Positions 1 to 6,588 of a stretch of 6,588 nucleotides of DNA are shown here, piece after piece. Each line of letters begins with the position of its first letter. The first letter of the stretch is position 1. Position numbers and translations under genes: made by a program. Source of the stretch: a candidate division NPL-UPA2 bacterium. GTDB lineage: Bacteria > NPL-UPA2 > JAGMAN01. The stretch spans positions 1-6,588 of the forward strand of contig JAJOKU010000069.1 of NCBI GenBank assembly GCA_021129695.1, in the 5' to 3' direction. Below the pieces are notes generated by a model. That model was given only the letters and a program-made list of their open reading frames with translations, searched no databases and was not told the DNA's origin.

Positions 1-3
1 TTC

Positions 4-32
4 TTGACTCTTTTACCAAGGACCTGTATAGT
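4..32 (+). promoter_or_regulatory. Sigma-70-type promoter for smc
   Basis: TTGACT at 4-9 and TATAGT at 27-32 are separated by exactly 17 nt, which is close to the sigma-70 consensus. Transcription would begin around 38-40, leaving a leader of only about 16 nt before the smc start, with the ribosome binding site almost at the RNA 5' end. The same -10 hexamer (TATAGT) is found in front of smpB. The site was assigned by eye. It lies at the very edge of the window, so nothing further upstream can be judged. Confidence 0.6.
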
Positions 33-42
33 TGGCGATTAG

Positions 43-55
43 GGAGGTGATAAAT

Positions 56-58
<3 letters not shown>
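43..58 (+). promoter_or_regulatory. smc ribosome binding site, sets TTG start
   Basis: GGAGG at 43-47, within AGGGAGGTGA, is followed by 8 nt and then TTG at 56. This favours TTG56 over the in-frame TTG at 32 and GTG at 47: the first lies upstream of the Shine-Dalgarno sequence and the second overlaps it. Starting at TTG56 gives the N-terminus MYFKKLELFGFKSF, which matches where bacterial SMC proteins normally begin. Confidence 0.8.
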
Positions 59-3646
<3,588 letters not shown>

Positions 3647-3655
3647 GGAGAGAAA

Positions 3656-3844
3656 ATGTCCAAAATCTGCGCTATCTGCGGCAAAGAACCGGCTACTGGC
3701 CATAATGTCAGCCACTCACACCGTAAAACTAAGCGAAGGTGGCTGCCCAACCTCCAGCGAGTGAAGACGATAGTAGACGGCGTTCCCAAAAGAATCCGGG
3801 TCTGCACTTCCTGCATCCGTTCAGGGAGAATCAGGAAGCTATGA
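3656..3844 (+). CDS. rpmB: 50S ribosomal protein L28 (bL28)
   Basis: A complete 62-residue bL28, a small basic protein of the large ribosomal subunit. The start [29 protein letters not shown], read here as consecutive segments, is typical of the family. The protein is the zinc-binding form, with CxxC pairs at Cys5/Cys8 and Cys50/Cys53. The ribosome binding site GAGGAG (3645-3650) overlaps the smc stop codon and lies 5 nt before the ATG. With only 9 nt separating the genes, rpmB is probably cotranscribed and perhaps translationally coupled with smc. I see no separate promoter or terminator. Confidence 0.97.
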   Translation: MSKICAICGKEPATGHNVSHSHRKTKRRWLPNLQRVKTIVDGVPKRIRVCTSCIRSGRIRKL

Positions 3845-3906
3845 ATCATCCCGAGATAATTGAAATCGTCGATGAGACAGAAAAGACCCAGCCTGTTTTA
3901 GTTTGA
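3841..3906 (+). CDS. Possible 21-residue ORF overlapping rpmB stop
   Basis: An ATG at 3841 overlaps the rpmB stop as ATGA and opens a 21-codon frame (starts [12 protein letters not shown], ends TQPVLV) closed by TGA at 3904. The ATGA overlap is a typical translational-coupling arrangement, but there is no clear ribosome binding site of its own. I do not recognise the peptide. It ends where the phosphatase remnant begins, in a frame one base away, so it may be part of the same decayed gene rather than a functional small protein. Confidence 0.25.
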   Translation: MNHPEIIEIVDETEKTQPVLV

Positions 3907-4036
3907 TTTAATAGAGAGGGCTTCTGGAATGAGTTCTAAGTCTCTCGTCAGCCTCATCGTAAACGAGGTATCACGGCATGAGGGAAGGGATACCCAGCAC
4001 GATGATATAGCGATAGCTACCTTTCAGGTAGTGTGA
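3902..4036 (+). pseudogene. C-terminal remnant of SpoIIE/PP2C-type phosphatase
   Basis: A frame of 44 codons open from just after a TAG at 3899 to TGA at 4034-4036 encodes [14 protein letters not shown], then LVSLIVNEVSRHEG, then RDTQHDDIAIATFQVV. The Q-x-DDI-x-hydrophobic ending, about 15 residues from the C-terminus and preceded by an amphipathic helix, is how SpoIIE/RsbU-type PP2C serine phosphatases end. The DD pair contributes to their metal site. Everything upstream (the rest of a domain of about 200 residues) is missing, because rpmB lies directly before it. An ATG at 3929 could start a 35-residue peptide, but no ribosome binding site precedes it. The family call comes from motif recognition only. 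Confidence 0.6.
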
Positions 4037-4080
4037 GAAATAGTTTTTGACATTACCTGGCCATTTACAAGGAGGGAGAG

Positions 4081-4632
4081 ATGGAATTTAAAGTGCTCGA
4101 TGAGACTGCTCAGAAGGAACTATTGAGGATTGCTCGGGCTTCTATAGAAAGCTATGTTAAAGAAGGGAAAATTCCTGAGTTTGAGGTAAAGGAGCCAGTT
4201 CTTCAGGATAAGAGAGGGGTTTTCATCACTATCAATACGGATGGCGCCCTTCGTGGTTGTATTGGACGGCATGAATCCGATTTGCCTTTATATCAGACAG
4301 TGGCTCAGATGGCGGTATCGGCCGCCTGCCGTGACCCTCGATTTCCTCCTTTGCGCAGCGAAGAACTGAATGAGATTAAGATAAAGGTATCAGTTTATCT
4401 CATGCCTCCCACTGAGATAAAGAGCCTTGAGGAGTTTGAGGTTGGAAAACATGGGATTATTATCGAGAAGGCAGGTGCTTCGGCTACCTATTTACCGGAG
4501 GTAGCCAAGGAGCAGGGCTGGACGAAAGAGGAGACTTTAAGTAGTCTCTGCCAGAAAGCAGGACTACCCCCAGATGCCTGGCGGGAGGGGACAAAATTCC
4601 AAATCTATGCCACCCAGGTCTTTGGAGAATAG
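4081..4632 (+). CDS. AMMECR1-family protein (AmmeMemoRadiSam protein A)
   Basis: A 183-residue protein covering a full AMMECR1 domain. It contains the hallmark LRGCIG at residues 57-62, DPRFPPL at 85-91, and a C-terminal [17 protein letters not shown] block, all in family order. In bacteria and archaea the family often occurs with a Memo-like protein and a radical SAM enzyme (the 'AmmeMemoRadiSam' set). Its biochemical role is not established, and neither partner is in this window. The start is supported by GGAGG (4071-4075) 5 nt before the ATG. The gene sits between two gene fragments and has no convincing promoter of its own. Its frame is intact and the family motifs are preserved, so it was probably functional until recently at least. 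Confidence 0.93.
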   Translation: MEFKVLDETAQKELLRIARASIESYVKEGKIPEFEVKEPVLQDKRGVFITINTDGALRGCIGRHESDLPLYQTVAQMAVSAACRDPRFPPLRSEELNEIKIKVSVYLMPPTEIKSLEEFEVGKHGIIIEKAGASATYLPEVAKEQGWTKEETLSSLCQKAGLPPDAWREGTKFQIYATQVFGE

Positions 4633-4634
4633 AA

Positions 4635-4718
4635 AAGGTATTGGAGATAGGGACTGGCTCCGGTTATCAGGCGGCCATTCTGGCTGAGATCGCTGGAGAG
4701 GTCTATACGATTGAGATG
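4635..4718 (+). pseudogene. Fragment of protein-L-isoaspartate O-methyltransferase
   Basis: Starting 2 nt after the AMMECR1 stop, one frame reads [18 protein letters not shown] and then [10 protein letters not shown]. This is the SAM-binding motif I ([13 protein letters not shown]) of Pcm with the following VYTIE strand, an enzyme that repairs isoaspartyl residues in aged proteins. About 28 codons remain of a protein usually over 200 residues long. There is no start codon, and both the N-terminal third and the entire C-terminal half are absent. Similarity stops about 6 nt before the 3' end of the minus-strand tRNA-Leu; the frame then runs into the tRNA and stops at 4740. It is a relic, not a gene. 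Confidence 0.85.
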
Positions 4719-4723
4719 ACTGA

Positions 4724-4807
4724 TGCCGAAGCGGGGATTTGAACCCCGACGAGGTTTCCCTCACATGACCCTGAATCATGCGCGTCTGCCAATTCCGCCA
4801 CTTCGGC
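4724..4807 (-). tRNA. tRNA-Leu (anticodon CAG)
   Basis: On the minus strand a complete type II tRNA is readable. The acceptor GCCGAAG (from 4807) pairs with CTTCGGC, with discriminator A at 4724. The D arm contains GGCGGAATTGGCAGACGC. The anticodon stem CATGA/TCATG holds the loop TTCAGGG with anticodon CAG (plus-strand 4771-4773), for Leu codon CUG. A long variable arm, TGAGG-GAAA-CCTCG, is typical of Leu, and the T arm is CGGGG-TTCAAAT-CCCCG. The 3' CCA is not encoded (next bases TCA), so it must be added by the CCA-adding enzyme. The gene is 39 nt downstream of the macro-domain gene on the same strand. Confidence 0.97.
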
Positions 4808-4816
4808 CAATTACAA

Positions 4817-4844
4817 AGTGTAAATCTTAAAGCGAGAAACGCAA
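4817..4844 (-). promoter_or_regulatory. Weak candidate promoter for tRNA-Leu
   Basis: On the minus strand TTGCGT (plus 4839-4844) and TACACT (plus 4817-4822) are 16 nt apart, and the -10 lies 9 nt before the first tRNA base. Spacing and position suit a tRNA promoter, but both hexamers are only moderate matches. Read-through from the macro-domain gene, with no terminator seen in between, is an equally good explanation. Confidence 0.3.
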
Positions 4845-4846
4845 AA

Positions 4847-5391
4847 CTATTGAGAGCTTAACTGCACCCAGCAATCTTCATATACCTGCATGTCCTTTTT
4901 GCTGAATAGGACAAAACGCACTTCCGAAAAGCTGTGACTTTTCAAGAAATCTCTAACCGTGGAAAGGGGAATTCGGGCGGCCCGTTCAATGGGAAAACGA
5001 TAGGCACCGGTGCTAATTGAGGGAAAGGCAATCGAGCGGATGCCCTTTCTTTAGCCAGGGTCAGGCTGCTCCGATAAGCACTTTTGAGGAGCTCCTCCTC
5101 CTTCCTCCCCCCTCCTGACCAGACCGGGCCGACGGTATGAATTACATAACGGGCTTTCAATCTTCCGCCTGTGGTTATCACTGCCTGACCAGTTGGACAG
5201 CCACACTGCTTTGCCCGAATGGCCTTACACTCCTCTAAAATCCGAGGTCCTCCCACCCGGTGAATGGCTCCATCCACTCCACTGCCACCCAGCAGGCTGG
5301 TATTGGCGGCATTGACAATGGCTTCACTGTCCTGTTGGGTAATGTCACCCTGCACCAGCAAAAGCTTTGTCTTCCCAACTATCGCCTCCAT
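4847..5391 (-). pseudogene. Macro-domain ADP-ribose-binding protein, frameshifted
   Basis: Macro domains bind ADP-ribose and often remove O-acetyl-ADP-ribose or protein ADP-ribosylation. The start is the ATG at 5391, behind AGGAGG (plus 5401-5406) with 9 nt spacing. The first about 115 codons give [18 protein letters not shown], the [20 protein letters not shown] ligand loop, and [13 protein letters not shown] with [12 protein letters not shown]. At about plus 5043-5049 (residue 115) the frame breaks, and the literal frame ends at 4942 with unrelated sequence. One frame over, the domain continues perfectly: [18 protein letters not shown] (second ligand loop) to VRFVLFSKKDMQVYEDCW and a TAG at 4847-4849. 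The total is 545 nt, one short of the 546 needed for a 181-residue protein, the family's normal size. A single lost base in AAAGAAAGGGC explains it, as a true recent mutation or a sequence error. The gene has its own promoter and runs divergently from smpB. Confidence 0.9.
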
Positions 5392-5423
5392 TACTCATCT
5401 CCTCCTGGCCATCAGGCGAAATC

Positions 5424-5456
5424 AGCGGCTCAAAAGCGTCAGCTTTTGAGTCCGCT
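5424..5456. repeat. Long palindrome in macro-gene leader
   Basis: Nine-base arms CTCAAAAGC (5429-5437) and GCTTTTGAG (5442-5450) surround the 4-nt loop GTCA. They are extended by AGCGG/CCGCT (5424-5428 and 5452-5456) with one unpaired T. The hairpin thus has 14 perfect pairs and a single bulge. It lies in the predicted untranslated leader of the macro-domain mRNA, between promoter and ribosome binding site. Neither strand has a T-run after it, so it is not an intrinsic terminator. It could be a leader structure or a dispersed palindromic repeat; one copy in the window cannot decide. Confidence 0.85.
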
Positions 5457-5476
5457 ACATTGAGTTGTTAGCTTTT

Positions 5477-5505
5477 ATTATATCGGAATTGATGCAGGCC
5501 GTCAA
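5477..5505 (-). promoter_or_regulatory. Promoter for the macro-domain gene
   Basis: On the minus strand TTGACG (plus 5500-5505) and a perfect TATAAT (plus 5477-5482) are separated by exactly 17 nt. This is the best sigma-70 match in the window. Transcription would start near 5470, giving a leader of about 80 nt that contains the palindrome at 5424-5456. The -35 box is 6 nt from the -35 box of the smpB promoter, which points the other way. Confidence 0.75.
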
Positions 5506-5511
5506 GTTTTC

Positions 5512-5541
5512 TTGCTATTGTAGAGGTAAGTGTGGTATAGT
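5512..5541 (+). promoter_or_regulatory. Promoter for smpB-ssrA, extended -10
   Basis: TATAGT at 5536-5541 is preceded by TGG (5533-5535), an extended -10 of the TGn type. TTGCTA at 5512-5517 is a moderate -35 at 18 nt spacing. The predicted start near 5548 would put the smpB ribosome binding site at the very 5' end of the RNA, as at smc. The -10 matches that of the smc promoter. Confidence 0.55.
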
Positions 5542-5561
5542 TATAAGCGGAGGAAGGATGT

Positions 5562-6017
5562 ATGCCAAAGGAGAAGATAGTATCCACTAATAGGAGAGCA
5601 AGGCATGATTACCAGATTCTGGAGACTGTAGAGGCCGGTATGATCCTGCGGGGGACGGAGGTAAAGTCGCTTCGGCAGGGGCGGGCCGATCTCAAAGACA
5701 GTTTTGCTCGCATTGAGGGAGAGGAGGTATTTCTCCATAACTTGCATATAAGTCCCTATGAATTTGGGCAGGTGGCTACCCAGGATCCCATCAGGACTCG
5801 TAAACTACTCCTGCATAAGCAGGAGATTAGAAGGCTACTGGGCAGAACAGCCCAGCGGGGGCTGACCCTCATCCCTTTGAAACTTTATTTTAAGAAGGGT
5901 CTGGCTAAGGTGGAGCTCGCCTTAGCTAAAGGAAAGAGGTTATACGATAAGCGCCAGACGCTTAAGCGCAAGGAGGCAGATAGGGAAGTAGCCCGGGCAA
6001 TGCACCGGCGCGGATGA
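5562..6017 (+). CDS. smpB: SsrA-binding protein SmpB
   Basis: A complete 151-residue SmpB, the partner that binds the tRNA-like part of tmRNA, delivers it to stalled ribosomes and occupies the decoding centre with its basic C-terminal tail. Family blocks occur in order: NRRARHDYQILETVEAG (10-26), GTEVKSLRQGRADLKDSF (31-48), NLHISPYEFG, RTRKLLLHKQEIRRL, the GLTLIPLKLYFKKG block, and AKGKRLYDKRQTLKRKEAD. The final basic segment REVARAMHRRG is somewhat short but within family range. The start is set by GGAGG at 5549-5553, 8 nt before the ATG. ssrA begins 33 nt after the stop, so the two RNA-rescue components probably share transcripts. Confidence 0.98.
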   Translation: MPKEKIVSTNRRARHDYQILETVEAGMILRGTEVKSLRQGRADLKDSFARIEGEEVFLHNLHISPYEFGQVATQDPIRTRKLLLHKQEIRRLLGRTAQRGLTLIPLKLYFKKGLAKVELALAKGKRLYDKRQTLKRKEADREVARAMHRRG

Positions 6018-6018
6018 T

Positions 6019-6046
6019 GTAGAATGTGTAATGTGTAAAGTGTGAA
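6019..6046 (+). repeat. Heptamer array between smpB and ssrA
   Basis: Four consecutive 7-nt units, GTAGAAT, GTGTAAT, GTGTAAA and GTGTGAA, fill nearly the whole gap between the smpB stop and the mature ssrA 5' end. The units contain TAATGT and TAAAGT (6036-6041, 9 nt before ssrA), weak -10-like hexamers without a good -35. The array may therefore contribute to an ssrA promoter, though cotranscription from smpB is simpler. Confidence 0.7.
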
Positions 6047-6050
6047 GAAA

Positions 6051-6403
6051 GGGGGCGAATAGGGTTCGACCGGGGTAAGAAAAGGAGAAACTGCATGCCG
6101 AGGTGGTCAGGTGGCCTCGTAAAACACCTGACAAAAAATTAAGTGCAAACGAACAGTTTGCCTACGCTTGCTAAATAAAGCGAGCACATCCCTCCGACCT
6201 TGCCTGTGGGGAGGAGAGGATGCCGGGTAGCAGGCTGGCCATGTTCTTTGCTTAAGGGGACAAGGCGAGAACGTATTAAGCTATGCCTCTTCTGGATCCA
6301 GCCCATTGGAGCTAAAAGAGGTGAAAATTAAAGAGTGGGCTAAGCATGTAGATGCTTCTTCCAGTTCTACCTTGGGACAGGGGTTCGATTCCCCTCGCCT
6401 CCA
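6051..6403 (+). ncRNA. ssrA: Transfer-messenger RNA (tmRNA, SsrA)
   Basis: A one-piece tmRNA of 353 nt. The acceptor stem GGGGGCG (6051-6057) pairs with CGCCTCC (6396-6402), with the G-U at the third pair as in E. coli, and discriminator A at 6403. The T arm is AGGGG-TTCGATT-CCCCT. CCA is not encoded. Pseudoknot 1 has stems CGAGG/CCTCG and TCAGGT/ACCTGA, followed by the A-rich run before the resume codon. The tag ORF starts at GCA (6145) and ends at TAA (6172-6174), reading ANEQFAYAC. Helix 5, GCTTGCT (6166-6172) with AGCGAGC (6179-6185), encloses the stop. A pseudoknot-2-like pairing follows (CCTCC/GGAGG with GCCTG/CAGGC). The conserved GGCTAAGCATGTAGA segment precedes the 3' domain. With SmpB it frees stalled ribosomes and tags the nascent protein. 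The tag ending is unusual. Confidence 0.97.
6145..6174 (+). other. tmRNA tag reading frame (ANEQFAYAC)
   Basis: The codons are GCA AAC GAA CAG TTT GCC TAC GCT TGC TAA. The GCA-AAC-GAA start is typical of bacterial tags, but the end is Tyr-Ala-Cys where most tags end in -ALAA, -LAA or similar small hydrophobic residues read by ClpX and other proteases. Helix 5 pairs perfectly (with one G-U) across the last codons, which argues against a missing base here. Frames one base either way lack both the usual tag start and a normal ending. Confidence 0.85.
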
Positions 6404-6438
6404 TTTATTGTGAAGATGAAAAGCCCCCCAAAAATTTT

Positions 6439-6483
6439 AACCCGTTTAGAAATTTATTTCTAATGGGTTTTATCTTCTTTTTT
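6439..6483 (+). terminator. Intrinsic terminator after ssrA
   Basis: AACCCGTT...AGAAA pairs with TTTCT...AATGGGTT (6439-6469) around the 4-nt loop TTTA, with one bulged T and one G-U. The T-rich tract TTTATCTTCTTTTTT follows directly. An outer pairing of GAAGAT (6412-6417) with ATCTTC (6472-6477) may extend it. It sits 36 nt after the tmRNA 3' end and should terminate the smpB-ssrA transcript. Confidence 0.85.
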
Positions 6484-6532
6484 GGTCTTCGTCCTGACTG
6501 GGCCGGCCTCGGCAGTAGAGAAACGGCAAAGT

Positions 6533-6553
6533 ATTACACGAGTTACGCATTAT
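6533..6553 (-). repeat. Inverted heptamer array downstream of ssrA
   Basis: Read on the minus strand, three 7-nt units appear: ATAATGC, GTAACTC and GTGTAAT. The GTGTAAT unit is identical to one in the array at 6019-6046, and the others are close variants, so the two arrays flank ssrA in opposite orientation. Three units is short, hence moderate confidence. The rest of 6484-6588 shows no gene. Confidence 0.45.
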
Positions 6554-6560
6554 TTTTAGA

Positions 6561-6588
6561 TGTCAGAAATGTAACCCTTTCAATTACA
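6561..6588. other. Possible end of an insertion sequence
   Basis: On the minus strand the last bases read TGTAATTGAAAGGGTTACAT and then TTCTGACATC. TGTAA and TTACA (6570-6574 and 6584-6588) form a short inverted pair, and GTTACATTTCTGACAT resembles the repeated binding-site patterns at ends of DDE-integrase elements (IS21/IS481 type). The element, if real, would lie beyond the right edge. The call rests on general resemblance only. Confidence 0.2.

Noticed and set aside
32..55. Upstream in-frame smc starts TTG32 and GTG47
   Set aside because: TTG32 lies before the Shine-Dalgarno sequence and inside the predicted -10 region; GTG47 overlaps the Shine-Dalgarno itself. TTG56 has proper spacing and gives the standard SMC N-terminus.
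4047..4052. Perfect TTGACA upstream of the AMMECR1 gene
   Set aside because: No -10 hexamer exists at a workable distance; the expected place is the GGAGG ribosome binding site.
5041..5052. Programmed ribosomal frameshift in the macro-domain gene
   Set aside because: The shift needed is -1 at GAA-AGG, and no canonical slippery heptamer or long homopolymer is present. An indel is simpler.
5424..5456. Intrinsic terminator at the strong palindrome
   Set aside because: Neither strand has a T-rich tract directly after the stem, and on the plus strand there is no gene ending there to terminate.
5260..5463. Plus-strand open frames opposite the macro-domain start
   Set aside because: They are antisense to conserved macro-domain codons, have no ribosome binding site and no family features.
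6146..6178. Alternative tmRNA tag frame one base downstream (QTNSLPTLAK)
   Set aside because: It lacks the usual Ala resume codon and Ala-Asn-Glu start, and its stop (TAA 6176-6178) gives no better degron. The GCA-AAC-GAA frame fits the conserved resume position after pseudoknot 1.

Overview
The window is bacterial chromosomal DNA. It has TTG/ATG starts behind AGGAGG-type ribosome binding sites, sigma-70-like promoters, bacterial L28, SmpB and a one-piece tmRNA. The protein families are ordinary housekeeping ones, so the lineage cannot be fixed from sequence alone. The AMMECR1-family gene, the absence of encoded CCA on both tRNA-like molecules, several gene remnants and 7-nt tandem repeats would fit an uncultured, deep-branching bacterium. 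That placement is inference.

Left half (1-3844): a TTGACT-N17-TATAGT promoter drives smc, a complete 1196-residue chromosome-condensing ATPase. rpmB (ribosomal protein L28, zinc-binding four-Cys form) follows 9 nt later and is probably in the same operon. Two stretches of smc look like repeat-derived additions: a five-copy TCAACTC array in the first coiled coil, and a GC-rich Pro/Gly/Cys segment just before the C-terminal head.

Middle (3841-4807): an eroded zone around one intact gene. It holds a 21-codon ORF overlapping the rpmB stop, then the C-terminal tail of a SpoIIE/PP2C-type phosphatase. An intact AMMECR1-family gene follows. Last is about 27 codons of a protein-L-isoaspartate methyltransferase (Pcm), cut off next to the 3' end of a minus-strand tRNA-Leu(CAG).

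Right half (4847-6588): a minus-strand macro-domain (ADP-ribose-binding) gene that needs one extra base near 5046 to be read through. It is transcribed away from smpB; the two promoters are back to back with their -35 boxes 6 bp apart. smpB is followed 33 nt later by ssrA (tmRNA), so both parts of the trans-translation ribosome-rescue system are adjacent. ssrA ends at a strong intrinsic terminator. The encoded tag reads ANEQFAYAC and lacks the usual -LAA-type ending. Heptameric GTGTAAT-like repeats lie on both sides of ssrA in opposite orientation. The last ~30 bases may be the edge of a transposon.

I see no wholly new multi-gene system. The most notable points are the unusual tmRNA tag, the divergent macro/smpB promoter pair, the repeat-derived insertions in smc, and the decay around AMMECR1 and tRNA-Leu.
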